From Pegoplata infirma (taxonomy: Eukaryota > Arthropoda > Insecta > Diptera > Anthomyiidae), in contig OY992540.1 of NCBI GenBank assembly GCA_963921195.1, positions 39,393,890 through 39,457,889 of the forward strand: a DNA stretch of 64,000 nucleotides, written 5' to 3'. The notes under the pieces were generated by a model. That model had not been told where the DNA came from. It was given only the letters and a program-made list of their open reading frames with translations, and did no database searches. The position numbers and the translations under genes were made by a program. This document shows positions 44,157 through 55,619 of this stretch, in pieces; within the stretch, counting starts at the first letter, position 1, and each line of letters begins with the position of its first letter.

Positions 44157-46906
44157 CTTTGAAGGAGTTTAGACCTATTTCCGACCAAATCATCACAGCA
44201 AGATTCCATACAAAGTTTCGGAACATAACCCTTATTCAGTGCTACGCTCCTACTGAGCCCTCCGATGACAGCGACAAAGATGACTTTTACAACCAACTTG
44301 AGTCAACCATTAACAGTACTGCAAAAGGGGATATACTTGTTGTTTTAGGCGATTTTAATGCTAAGGTGGGCAACGACAATGCAGATATTCGCTCCGTTAT
44401 GGGTCGCCATGGTCTTGGTAACGTAAGAAACAATAACGGAGAACGATTAGTAGATCTCTGCACCACCCATGCCTTATTTATTGGTGGCACCAAATTTCCG
44501 CATAAGGATATACATAAGTACACCTGGCAATCCCCGGATGGTGTCACACGCAACCAGATCGATCACATATAATCAGTAGAAGATTTCACAATACACTGTT
44601 AGATGTACGTACCCGGCGAGGTGCTGATATATATAGTGATCACAATTTAGTAGTTGCGCAGCTTCGCTTACGCCCGGCAGCCTTGAATGATCGTGTTTTT
44701 CGAAACCAACGTTTTGATGTGGACAGGCTACACCTTCCAGAAGTTAAGAACAGCTACCGCACAACACTTGCTGCTAAATTGGAATGTGTAAACGAGCCTC
44801 ATACGTGGGACAACATCGCCACGGCATGTAGGGAAACAGCGGAATCCACGATAGGTTTCTTACAACAGTATAGAAAACCGTGGATAAGCAACGCAACCTG
44901 GCAATGTATAGAAAGGAGACGGGAACTTAAGGCGAAACTTCTGAACACCAAGAATATTAACGATAAAATCATTATTACGAATGCGTACAACAGTGTGGAG
45001 AAGGAAGTTAAGAAAATGGCGAAAAAAGACAAACAATATTACTATAACACTATCGCGACATCTGCAGAAAAAGCATCACGTCGGAATGATCAACGCGGCA
45101 TATATGAAGCAATTAATAACCTGGCAAATGTCAAACCTCACATTCCCCCCTTAAAGGACTACGAAGGCAATATTCTTGCAACGGATGAAGAACAACTTAA
45201 CCAATGGAAAACGTTTTTTGAAGATTCTGCTGAAACAGCAGACATAAGCTTAAACAACGAAAGGCGACGAAATCCATGCAGAACCATTTCAACTCAACCA
45301 CCATCTATTGAAGAAATCCAGACTGCAATACATAAGTTGAAAAATCACAAAAGTGCCGGTTCGGACAACATAGCAGCGGAGCTGATTAAATATGGATCTG
45401 ACATTATTGCACCAGTACTGCACCCAATCTTTCAGCAGATCTGGATAAATAACACCATCCCGGATCACTGGAAAGTAGGTGTAATTATAACGATTCCGAA
45501 AAAGGGGGACTTAAGCAGTTGTCGAAATTGGAGGGGAATCACGCTGCTCAATACAGTTATAAAAATTCTAGCATTTATAATACTAGATCGTGTATCATCT
45601 ACCCTGGATGCAAGCTTACGACAAGAACAAAATGGCTTCAGACCACAAAGATCCTGTGTCGATCATATAAACACCCTACGTATAATTATAGAGCAGTCCG
45701 TAGAGTGGCGTTCTCCTCTGTATATACTGTTTGTAGACTTTAAACGTGCCTTTGATACCATCAATAGAAACGCTATCTGGCATTCCCTACAAGAAAAAGG
45801 TGTCCCTGAGAAAATAATCACTTTAATTCGAGAACTATATGCTAATGCAGAATGCACTGTCCGATTCAAAGGAAAAAACAGTGAAAAATTCTCCATAGAG
45901 AGAGGTGTACGACAGGGATGCGTTCTATCACCACTTCTGTTTACTGTCGTGCTTGATAGCATCCTGACTAAAACAAATGCCGAAGTCCCTGATGGCATAC
46001 AATGGCGTCCACACCAAAGACTCAGCGATCTCGACTATGCTGACGACATATGCTTTCTATCACACTCACTAACTGGAACGAGAACTAAATTTGAAAAATT
46101 AATTGAAAATGCCGGCAGGGTTGGTTTACGTGTAAACGTTAAAAAAACAAAGCTTTTGCGAATTGAGACCCAAAATCAAACAGCTCTTAGCGTAGAAATA
46201 AATGGCGTTCAAACCATTATAGAAGACGTAGACAAATTCTGTTATCTTGGCAGCACAGTTTCCAAAGATGGTGGAGCGGATGAGGACGTAATAGCTCGAA
46301 TAAGCAAAGCCCGTCACGCTTACTATAAATTGAGGAAAGTTTGGTCAACCCGCAACATATCCCAGCGAACAAAATTAAGGATTTTCAACACCAGTGTTAA
46401 ATCAGTTCTCTTATACGGCTGTGAAACCTGGAAAGTGACGGACGTTATATGCAGAAAACTTCAGGTATTCGTCAATAAATGTTTGCGACGCATATGTCGA
46501 ATATTTTGGCCCTTAACTATCTCCAATGAGGACCTTCTAAGAATTACAAACAACGAACCAATAACCACGGAAATAAAACGCCGGAAGTGGCGCTGGATAG
46601 GTCATACGTTACGTAAGACTGACAACGACATTGCTAAAATGGCCTTTGAATGGAACCCTCAAGGTTCAAGGCGCCCAGGAAGACCCAACAGCACTTGGAA
46701 GAGATCTACACATAATGAACATAGATCCAGAGGAACGTGGCAGGAGATTAAACAAATTGCACAAGACAGACAAAGATGGACTGTTTTTGTTTCCGCCCTA
46801 TGCTCCGACTAGGAGCTTAAAATATTTTTCATGAGTATTGTTGTAGTATTTAAGCTGTTTCATATAATGTTCATGTTAAATAATTATTTAAGGAATAAAA
46901 AAAAAA
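44157..46906 (+). pseudogene. RTE-clade (SR2-like) retroposon copy C, near-intact
   Basis: 5' truncated inside the endonuclease. Frame 44159-44572: LIQCYAPTEPS, VVLGDFNAKVG, FPHKDIHKYTWQSPD, NQIDHI. One single-base frameshift at about 44570 (reading continues SRRFHNTLLDVRTRRGAD…SDHNLVV), then open to 46812 (709 codons from the ATG at 44683). Landmarks: KSAGSDNIAAELIK, ITIPKKGDLSSCRNWRGITL, EQNGFRPQRSCVDH, FVDFKRAFDTI (A), VRQGCVLSPLLF (B), DYADDICFLSH (C), KFCYLGSTV (E), ETWKV, FVNKCLRRICRIFWP, WRWIGHTLRK, NPQGSRRPGRP, SALCSD. The 3' end has an A run (46890-46904). It is the youngest of the three SR2-like copies; only the frameshift and 5' truncation break it. Confidence 0.92.
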
Positions 46907-47507
46907 AAAAATATATTTTTGAGTGACAAAAATACGTTCTAAGATATTTTTGTGACTTACCAATGTTTTTAAAACATTTTTAATGGGCTTTCAACACGTG
47001 AATTTAAGGTGAAACTAATCTGATATTCAAGGTTTTGCAAATAACTTTTGAACCACTGGACCGATATGGCTGAAATTCAATACGAACCAGGCCTGGGAAA
47101 CAAAAAATATATATGCAATGCTTCAGCATCCTCAGAATTGCCTTTCGAAAGTAAGCGTGTTTTTTATCTCGTAAATTCACGAAAAACCCTTGCCGAAATT
47201 CAGTCTTTTGCTCATAACTTTTGAACCACTGGACCGATTTCGCTGGATTGCAACACCAATCTGACCAGGTAAATGCCTAGCATATATGCCAAACTTCAGC
47301 AGCCTCCGTAAAGTCTTTCAAAAGTTAGCGTGTTTTCAACAGATAGTCAGACAGAGAGACGGACGGACATCGCTAGATCGTCTTAAAATCGATCGAGGAT
47401 CATGAATATATATACTTTATGGGGTCCTAGACCAATATTTCCAGGTGTTACAAACGGAATGACAAACTTATATGTACCCTCAATCACTAGAGTGGAGGGT
47501 ATAAAAA
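46907..47507 (-). mobile_element. Helentron-like element H8, right part
   Basis: Resumes with TTTTTGAGTGACAAAAATACG exactly where H1 continues. Carries AACCACTGGACCGAT twice, the GACGGACGGACATCGCTAGA core, ATATATATACTTTATGGGGT and the terminus GTGGAGGGTATAAAA. Confidence 0.85.
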
Positions 47508-47983
47508 GGAAATACCATCAATAAAAAATATGCTGTAGATTATTTCTTCAATCATTATAGAAGTTAAAATGTAAAGTGTCATCGAATATAAATAACTGAA
47601 CAAGATCAATATAACTCGACTTATACACTTTTTCCTTTTTGCCACAGATTTATGCGTGTTAGTATTTTTTTTTAAATTCAGTTTTCGAACGGATTTGACT
47701 CCGTGACATGACCCATTGGTCGATCGACCACTATAAGTTGTTCACTTTATAAAATCACACATTTTTGCGTTTTTCCCCCACTCTACCGATTATTGTACTG
47801 ACACCACAATGTGTTCTGTCCAATTAAAAACTTAAATTTTTTTTGTTGGTTTTCATCCCATTCTAATGTACATTGTGCTGACACTACAATGTCTTGAAGT
47901 TAATTAAAAATGTCTTAAGTAAGAAGAGAAGACAACATCTTAACTACAAAGGTTGACCAAAAACAATCATCATAGTAACCGTA
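47508..47983. other. AT-rich spacer with a short duplication
   Basis: GTACTGACACCACAATGT (about 47796) and GTGCTGACACTACAATGT (about 47877) are a diverged direct duplication about 80 bp apart. No gene. Confidence 0.45.
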
Positions 47984-48450
47984 CACAGAAAAAAAAATTA
48001 TCGAAAATTTTAGGGAAGAAAATTTAAATTCATAAACTCTTTGAGTACATTCGATTAAAAAACAAAATCAATGCAACAATTTTTAATATTAAATTTACTT
48101 GTTTGATAAACACTATTTGTATTTTTCCCCTAAAGTATGCTTTAAATATGTTTGCAATATAAAAGCAGATTGTGCTAACATTCGTAGTAATGTGTGGTAA
48201 TTGTTGGCTCCTTAAGGCTTACTACAAAGATTTCCTTTAATGCTTAAACAACAAGATGACTCGCAGATATTTTAAACCTTATGGTGATTCGGTTTAAATA
48301 AATTTCCTTTTTTGTGTAATAAATCTTAATCAATTGATTGTTATTTTAAATTTTTTTAATATTAATTATTATTTTAATTGAATCAAACAAAAATATTATT
48401 TAAAAATAATTTTCTGTCCAATTAAAATCTGTTATATATTTTTCTCTGTG
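47984..48450. mobile_element. TA-flanked TIR element with CACAGAAAA ends (short copy)
   Basis: 467 bp: CACAGAAAAAAAAATTATCG… and …TATTTTTCTCTGTG, TA on both sides (47982-47983, 48451-48452). No tRNA-like units, unlike 40926-41882. Confidence 0.75.
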
Positions 48451-48452
48451 TA

Positions 48453-48805
48453 CAACATAGAAAATCAAACTTCCAAACAACAGCACCACTTACCCAGACT
48501 TTCAAACGAAAAACCAATACTGTAGTTAAATTGTTTTTGGTTTAATATTCTATGTGCATATACCAAAGAAAGCCTGTATGTATTATACATTTATATATTT
48601 TTGATCGTAATATTATATAGTTGTTTGTCCTCGTATGTGTGTATATATTGTGAGTATGTGTTTGTATATTATTGTATTGCATACTTTAAAAGGATTTAGT
48701 ATGAACGTGAGTTTATGTCCATTTTATTGAAATGTCAATTCGATTCAATTCCTAGCCTTTAACGGTCTTCTATCTATATGTATGTGTGTGTGTAATACAC
48801 ATCTA
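48453..48805. other. AT-rich spacer with GT-rich microsatellite
   Basis: TATGTGTGTGTGTAATACAC around 48780-48800; nothing else recognised. Confidence 0.4.
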
Positions 48806-48807
48806 TA

Positions 48808-49632
48808 CACTCAAAAAAATTATGTCATTAACTGTTTGTAGTTTATTTAAAAAGTTTTATGTTTAGTCGTTTTTAAAAGAAAACACATTTGTTTGATGTT
48901 CGGTTTTTATTAATGACTATTTCTGTCCTTTGTTTCAAAAATAACACACTAAAAAGTAAAGACTTTCATTAGCATTCAATTTTTAAAGTCATTTATTTTT
49001 GTTCTGTGAGTAAAAACTACTGATAATTCTTTAAATTTTTAATGATTTGTGTAAGTAATTTTTTTTTAAATTGTTGGTATTTTTTAATGAGATGTCCTTA
49101 TTTTTTACCTACAGATTATTTAGATTATTTTTTGTAAAAAAAAATTCAAAAAATTATTTATAGAAATATAAAAACATATTTGTATCAAGTGAATTTGGCA
49201 CGATGGGTAGAGTGTCTGTCCAGAAAAAAGTTGATTGCGGGATCGATTCCCCAAAATTTTATTAAAAATTTTTAAAAAAATATTTCAATAAAATTTTAAA
49301 AAAATTATTTCAATGAAAAATAACCTACGAAATCATTAATTTTTAATGTTTTCGTAGGTTATTTTTTTTTTTGAATTTGTTGGTAAAAATAACAGAACTA
49401 TCATTAATTTTTAATGTTTTCGTAGGTTATTTTTTCGAATTTGTTGGTAAAAAAGACTAAAAAAATGTAATTTTTTTAATGTTATTTATTTTAGAAAATT
49501 TTGTCAACAGTAAAAAATAAATTTTGATGTTTGTTAAAACAAATGAATAATTACTGGAATGGTTTTCAATTGTTTATTTACTGGTTTTAAATGTGTTTTT
49601 GGTTTATTTTTGCCTACAAAATATTTTGAGTG
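48808..49632. mobile_element. TA-flanked TIR element with tRNA-like core (copy 2)
   Basis: 825 bp, full-length relative of 31307-32103 with the same ends; TA on both sides (48806-48807, 49633-49634). The tRNA-like core at about 49187-49250 keeps GGGTAGAGTGTCTGTCC and GGGATCGATTCCCC, a better B-box region than copy 1. Non-coding. Confidence 0.8.
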
Positions 49633-49634
49633 TA

Positions 49635-50267
49635 GTGTATGTGTTGCGTTTAGATATGTGTTTGTATTATGAGCCAATATTAGAATAGTTCTAATCAATT
49701 GTTTATTTTAAATAAAATTAATGAATGTTTGGTAGGAATTTTGCAAATGTAAATATTTAACCGATTAAGAGCTTTATTTTTGTTTAAGGGATTATGGAAA
49801 TTCTGTCAATATTATATGGACATTGAAATAGAGGTATAACGTTTTTTGTTTTGTATGTTCCCAAAAGATATAAATATGATTTTCAAAATTCTATAAAAAG
49901 GAGAAATTCTTTCAAAAATCTATAAAATTACTTTCAATTTAAATAAACAAATTTTAAGCAGATTTCTGATCTGCTTTTCGCATTTGTTTTTAAATTTAGT
50001 CAAAAGTGTCTAACTTAAAAAATCTATATCTTTAGTAACTTTTAATGACTCTGATAAAAGTATTGCCTACTCTAAGAAAAAAATTACAATTTTTTTTTGT
50101 CAAAATTAAATGCATCTTTCTGCAGTTTCATTTCTCAAATGCACTTTTTGCTGAGTTGCGCCCCATTCAACTTGTTTTATTTTGAAATTTAAAAAAAAAA
50201 ATATTTTTCAAAATTTTTTTACATTTAAAAGATTATGTTAGTAACTAAATGAGAATTCAAAATACTA
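49635..50267. other. AT-rich spacer
   Basis: No gene or clear repeat seen. Confidence 0.45.
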
Positions 50268-50836
50268 ACAAGGAAGGTCTTTCAAAGGGCACCCAACGAT
50301 TATCCTGAAACTTGCATATAGGAAAGAGGGGAGCAAAATAAGAGCTACCAGTTTTTTTTTATAGCTGCCCAATCTCAAATTTAGCGGGTCAAAAGGGAGG
50401 GGAAAAAACGGGATTTGTTTCGTTTTTGTGAGGATTTTTCCTATTTCTGCAAAAGAACCTATATGAACATTTTATACAGGTCGAAAGGTTTTTTGAAGGC
50501 CTATACAATGGTTTACAGGTCGAGTCCAAATTAAGACACTTTATGTTCGTTATTGTCAAAAATGCATAATCGTTAGGGTAGTTTATATGGAGATGTATAA
50601 ACGTACGACCGGCAAAATCATATAAAATAATCTCTATCAAAATTAAGCAGACCAGTATTTTTTCGTTTGGCAAACGGATTTTCCCGAAAGCAATTATTTT
50701 TTCATAAGGTGGCAACCCTTTTTTAAATTTAAGATTGTGCAGCTAAAAAAAACAGGTAACTCTTATTTTTTCCCCCACATTCCCATATTAAATTTTCAGG
50801 ACAATCGGTTGGTGCCCCGCAAAAGACCTTCCTTGT
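50268..50836. mobile_element. 569-bp TIR element with ACAAGGAAGGTCTTT ends
   Basis: The left arm (ACAAGGAAGGTCTTTCAAAG, then GGGCACCCAACGAT, then AATAAGAGCTACC) pairs with the right arm (GGTAACTCTTATT, then ATCGGTTGGTGCCCC, then AAAGACCTTCCTTGT) over about 130 bp. The 108-codon minus frame inside resembles no family I know and is probably chance. Confidence 0.8.
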
Positions 50837-51069
50837 AAGGGAATGAAAAAATATAAAAAAAAAAATTAAATTATTTACTCAACTTTTTTTATTAAATTTT
50901 TGAATAAATTTTTAATTGCTTCGATTAAAACAATATTCAAAATTTTTTTAAAAATTTAAGCAACTGATTACTTTAATTAATTTTCTTAATATTTTTTTCT
51001 GTGTAGTAATTTTAATAATTTGGATCTCATTATCAAGTGTTTTTATTTAAATCTTCCATTTTATTACAA

Positions 51070-51217
51070 ATCATTTTTAATACCTTAAACCTTACCGAAA
51101 ACTGGTAACAATGATTGCCGTCTTGTAGAGAAATCGACCAAGGGTTTTATTGGGAATCGAACCCGTGACCCCCTGTTCATAAGCTGGTACGCTACCAACT
51201 AAACTACTGTGCTGAAA
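51070..51217 (-). mobile_element. tRNA-derived SINE (copy 3)
   Basis: Minus strand: AGTTTAGTTGGTAGCGTACC (A-box region), GGTTCGATTCC (B box), then CCTTGGTCGATTTCTCTACA and TTACCAGTTTTCGG, tail TTTGTAATAAAATGG. The most diverged of the three copies. Confidence 0.8.
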
Positions 51218-51263
51218 ATTTGATTGCATTCGGTTTATACGTTTTTGATAACGTTATTTGATA

Positions 51264-51768
51264 ACAAGTGAGAGTGTTACATTCGGCTGTGCCGAATCTT
51301 TTATACCCTCCAAAATGTAAAATCAATATAAAAAAATCCATGGGCGTCCTTTTTTTGGGGGGGTGGGGGTTGGTTGGAAACGTTAGGGGGCACCTTCCCC
51401 TTGCGATTTTTAACTTCTTCTGAGATAAAAATGTTGCATTTGCTTAGCGGTTTTTCTTAGGTTGGTTTAGTTCCCCGAGGGGGAACTTTTTTCCCCTTGG
51501 TCCGATTTTGCTCATTTCCGAACTTAACCTGCCTAGGAATATAAGACATATTTGTCAAATTTCGGAAGTCTAGCTATTTTATTTTGGACTGTATTGTGTC
51601 CTCTACAGACGGACAGACGGACGGACGGACATCGCTAGAATGTCTTAGAATCGATCACTGATCAATAAAATATATACTTCATGGGGTCCTAGATCGATAT
51701 TTCGATGCGTTACACACGGAATGACAAAGTGAGTATACCCCCATACTGTAGTTGGAGGGTATAAAAAA
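51264..51768 (-). mobile_element. Helentron-like element H9
   Basis: ACAAGTGAGAGTGTTACATT, perfect hairpin ATTCGGCTGTGCCGAAT, TATACCCTCCAAAA; ends AGTTGGAGGGTATAAAA. A CGGACGGACGGACATCGCTA core is present. Close to H12 (58713-59243). The 105-codon minus frame across its end is a shadow. Confidence 0.85.
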
Positions 51769-52451
51769 GGGCGAGGCCTTGTACGCCAATTTGTCCCTTG
51801 TCGCTCGGTTAGTAATTTTAGTACTAAAAATCTCAACAGAATTAGCTTAGCCGGTTTTGTATGATGCGAAGTCTTACATGGACAATAGTTCCACCCTCGA
51901 TTAACATCATATGTGCTGCTAGAAATTCGTTTAGCCATTTTTACATGATTGCAAAAAGGCACAAATATCTATTTATTAAAAAGGGGGCGTGGTTCCCACT
52001 CGGTAATCGCTATTAGTAGTGATAATTTCAATAGAATCAAATTAGCCGTTTTTTAGTAAATGCGAAACAGCCATATGGCTCATTATATTAAAAGGGGGGG
52101 GCGGTTATTTACGCCCTTTTTCCCATCATGATATTATATGGCCCCTAGTTTTTGTGTGATTGCTTAAGAGGCAGACATACTAGTGTGACGTTTACTATTG
52201 CAAATAATAATAAAAATTTTGAAAAAAAAATGCAATTTGGACCATTATTAAAGAAGTTATGAGTAAAAGAAGTACGATTAAAGGAACAAACATCCAATTT
52301 TAAAAATTGGAGATCTTTTGAACGGGTCATCAAAAACATCTGAAAATTTACCACGAAGGAGTTTTCGAAGGGTACTAAAAACTGTCAACAAATTGGGAAA
52401 ATCTAAAAAAAAAATTATTCAAAGTGTCCGATTTGATATGGAATGCCCCAT
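51769..52451. repeat. Degenerate tandem of a roughly 150-bp unit with GGGGGCGTGG motifs
   Basis: Units begin AAAAGGGCGAGGCC (51765), AAAAGGGGGCGTGGTT (51979) and AAAAGGGGGGGGCGG (52090); each is followed by a TTAGT…AATTTCAA…AAATTAGCCG stretch. Unclassified repeat, no gene. Confidence 0.55.
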
Positions 52452-52958
52452 GTATAATTAATCAGTGATCGATTTTAAAACATTCTAGCGATGTCCGTCT
52501 GTCCGTCTGTCTGTGGAAATGGCGATCACGGCCAAAATATTATACGGATATGACTGAAACGTTACACATTTATTGGAAGTTTTCCTTAGAAGTTTGGTGT
52601 TGCATTTGAGCGATATCAGTTCAGCGGTTCAAAAGTTATGATCGAAAATGTAAGGACACCTTAACAATTTTGGTGCATTCAACATAACCTAAAAATACAA
52701 AATGCTTTAACTCGGCTGCGGTGATCAGAATTGAACACCGAATGATATTTAAACAAGTGCAAACATAATTTTGGAAAAACAAAATCGCGGATTTTTTTTT
52801 TTTTTTATCAACAATTTTTTTTCGTGGAAATATTTTTTAAAAATTTTTTTTTTTCAAAAGTAATTTGCTTTTAAATAAAGTTGTTTTCAATAATCTTTTT
52901 TAAATTGTGGAGGGTATCAATACATTCGGCAAGGCCGAATTTAACTTTTTTACTTGTT
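52452..52958 (+). mobile_element. Helentron-like element H10 (5' truncated)
   Basis: Core in reverse (CATTCTAGCGATGTCCGTCT…), ending GTGGAGGGTATCAATAC, hairpin ATTCGGCAAGGCCGAAT and TTTTTTACTTGT. Lacks the TATACCCTCC start. Confidence 0.75.
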
Positions 52959-53442
52959 TTTGCTAAAATCAAAAGATTTTCTACAGTATGGATAGATTTT
53001 TTCGCCGATTCAACCAAGATTATCAAGATAAAAATTAAGCAAACTTCGACTGATTTTCAGCAGGTCTTTCTGCTTCTTGACCAAACCCAGCAAAACTTTG
53101 GTAATGGGTAGTGATTATATAACACATTACAAGGTAATGTATATAACTTACTTGTAGCATTATTTTTTGATGTCTTACCAAACATTTGTTCCACAAAGTA
53201 TTATTTTCAAGTGAAAAATAATGCATTACTAATAATTTGCTACGTAATGCATGATTATTGGAAAAAATGTATTTCATATTTATTATATCTAAACATTAAA
53301 TCATGGATGACTTATATTTGGTTACATTATGTATTATTTGAAAGTTTGAAATAATGCATTATTTATAATTGGATGCATTATGCATTACAACAACATAAAA
53401 AATAATTATTTTATAAAAAAATGCATAAGTTTAAACTAGAGA

Positions 53443-53550
53443 TGGGCTCACGACAGGAAATTTCTAACGACACACACTCACGAGCATATTTTATCTACTT
53501 ACACTCACTTACAATCACGTGAGTAAATTTAATACAAAATTACTTTTTCA
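53443..53550 (-). mobile_element. Fragment of the TAGAGATGGGC/GTGAG element
   Basis: Starts CTAGAGATGGGCTCACGACA and matches the inverse of 20490-20636 (CTCACG, ACTCACTTACAATCACGTG). Truncated. Confidence 0.7.
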
Positions 53551-53588
53551 CTACTCGTAACACCTTATATATTATCTTCTGGTATGCT

Positions 53589-54691
53589 TAACCTGACCAA
53601 CCATCCCGCTTTTGGCGGGATTATCCCGCTTTTTGATCTCTCATCCCGCCTTGAATTTATATCCCGCTTTTTAAACAAAAGTCCCGCTTCATCCCGCTTT
53701 ATCCCGCTTTTTGACTTTTAAATAATATTTTTAGTTTTTTAAATACTATTTTAAGTATGATTGTTCTGAAGTAATTTTAAGCGATTTTTGAGCATATAAA
53801 TATGGGAACATTTAGAATTTCTTACCGTATTTAAAAAAATGTAAAGGAAATTACTCCTGAAGTTGTGTTGGAACTCGAAAAAATTTCCAATAACTTTTTA
53901 AACGTTTATTTTTGAAAAAAAAAATAAATTGATTTTGATTTTTGAAAATTAAAAAAAAAAAAGAATTTATAATTAGAAATAATTTTTTAAGTTTGTTTTT
54001 ATTTCAATTAGTTTTTTAATTTAAGAAAAATCATTTTTTTTTCGAGACGTGTTCAATAGGGGGGGGTCCATATTTTGAAAATTTTTTAATGACCTGAAAT
54101 AAGTACCTGGTAAAATTTTGAGCCAAATATGTTAACTCTTTGACCCCGCAAAAATCGGTACAAAATAATTTTTTTTTTTAAATTTTCTCAAACAAAATTA
54201 GCAGGTATTTTAGATCGTTTAACAATTCCAGTGTTGAGGAGCAGTGAAAATCCAAAATTTTCTAAATAAAATCCACCCTGTTTGAAAATTTTGACTAGGA
54301 ATATATTTTGAAAACTATTTTTGTGGCTTACCAATTTCTTACGAAGCGTGTTCAAGGTTTCATTTACAACGGCGAAACAAATCCAAAATTCACGGTTTTG
54401 CTCATAAATTCTGAACCACTGGACCGATTTCGCTAAAATTCAATACCAACATGACCAGAAAAATTACAAACTGCTTTCTTTCAAAAGTAAGTGTGTTTTC
54501 AACAGACAGCGAGAAAGACGGACGGACATCACTTCGTCAAATTAAAATTGATTGAAAATTATGAATTTTTATATTTTTCGAACTGTTACAAACTAAGTCG
54601 AGGATATAAAAAAGTCCCGCTTTTTAGATCAAAATCCCGCTTTTTCAACCTTTCCATCCCGCTTTTCAGACAAAAACAGTTGGTCAGGTTA
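53589..54691. mobile_element. hAT-like element with TAACCTGACCAAC ends and TCCCGCTTTT repeats
   Basis: 1103 bp: TAACCTGACCAAC (53589-53601) and GTTGGTCAGGTTA (54679-54691) are perfect inverse repeats. A perfect 8-bp duplication GGTATGCT flanks it (53581-53588, 54692-54699), as in hAT. At the left, seven to eight ATCCCGCTTTT-type motifs (53610-53713), one of them inverted (GGCGGGAT); at the right, three to four more (54614-54668), all in the same direction. These would be subterminal transposase sites by analogy with hAT. The interior is non-coding and carries Helentron fragment H11. Confidence 0.85.
54298..54613 (-). mobile_element. Helentron-like fragment H11, inside the hAT-like element
   Basis: Contains TTTTTGTGGCTTACCAA, AACCACTGGACCGATTTCGC and AAAGACGGACGGACATCACT, ending GTCGAGGATATAAAAAA. 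Matches H1 with a decayed core. The hairpin end is lacking. Confidence 0.65.
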
Positions 54692-54929
54692 GGTATGCTA
54701 TATTATTTAATTTCTCGTAACCTATAAAATATCATAAATTTTACACCTTACTCGTATTCTTCGTTATAAATTTATGACTTATTTTATACCTTACTGGTAT
54801 TCTTTGTGATAATGTGGATGCATTACTTTGTGTCTCATCGCCTGTTAAAATCATCAATGCTGCAATGTATAAAATACGAGATCCTATACCTTATTTTATA
54901 CATTATTTGGTAATCGAAGTTTTGCTGGG

Positions 54930-55619
54930 AAGGTTTTATTTTAAGTGTTTTTAGAATTTTTATATATTTTTTAATGATAGCTGAAAAAAGTACCTGCCAT
55001 TGCTGTGTACCAGTCTGTTATGTAGTATAGAGAAAATCGCCCCTTCTATCTCAACACTATGTTTAATTAAATTTTCTATATGTATAATCATGCCAAAAAT
55101 AGAATTATAAAACAATTGTCTAAATATTTGTATTATTTTATATTCAATTTCTACTATTACTGGGTTGGCATAAGAGTAGTAGGGTGACTGTTTCTACAAG
55201 TTTAGGAAATGTTATGGAAGTGAATATACCATTTTGTAAATCTATATTAACTCTTTTGAGCTTTAGGAATCGGTTTTTCGGACTTTTTCAAAAAGTCGAT
55301 TTTAATTTTTAAACGTCAAAAAGTAAGTGATAGTTACTTCAAATAACTTTTTCATATTTTTTTCTAAAACTTAATTTAAATACCAACAAAACGTTGTCCA
55401 ATTTTTTTTAAAATATCTATATTTTTTAATGGTAAAAATTAATTAAAAATTTAAATTTTTTAATTTTTTTGAGAAAATCGCCATTTTGAAAAATTGATTA
55501 CTTAACACCATCTTGAAATACAAGGCTGAAAATTGGTGTCCAAGTTGCATTTAATAAGTACTAAAACATATCCAAAAATAAAATAAATCGAAAGGGTCGG
55601 GTCTAAAAGTGATACTCAT
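54930..55619. repeat. Spacer with a dispersed repeat (empty site of the 20041 insertion)
   Basis: 55257-55619 matches 19785-20040 joined to 20637-20750 (landmarks GTCGATTTTAATTTTTAAA, ACCATCTTGAAATA, GGTGTCCAAGTTGCATTTA, GGGTCGGGTCTAAAAGTGA). Uninterrupted here. Confidence 0.75.

Larger units (their letters stand above)
53086..54929. mobile_element. TIR element with CCCAGCAAAACTT ends, hosting later insertions
   Basis: CCCAGCAAAACTTTGGTAAT (53086 on) and ATTTGGTAATCGAAGTTTTG then CTGGG (to 54929) are inverted. Its own sequence (53104-53440 and 54700-54910) is rich in ATGCATTA and CTTACTCGT/ACCTTATTTTATAC motifs. It contains a TAGAGATGGGC fragment (53443-53550) and the element at 53589-54691. 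No ORF. No clear target duplication. Confidence 0.65.

Noticed and set aside
44287..44553. Antisense frames across the RTE copies (also 33452-33715, 45663-45998 and others)
   Set aside because: Shadows of the RT reading frames on the opposite strand.
50389..50715. 108-codon minus frame
   Set aside because: Sits inside a TIR element with no known domain; likely chance in a slightly less AT-rich stretch.
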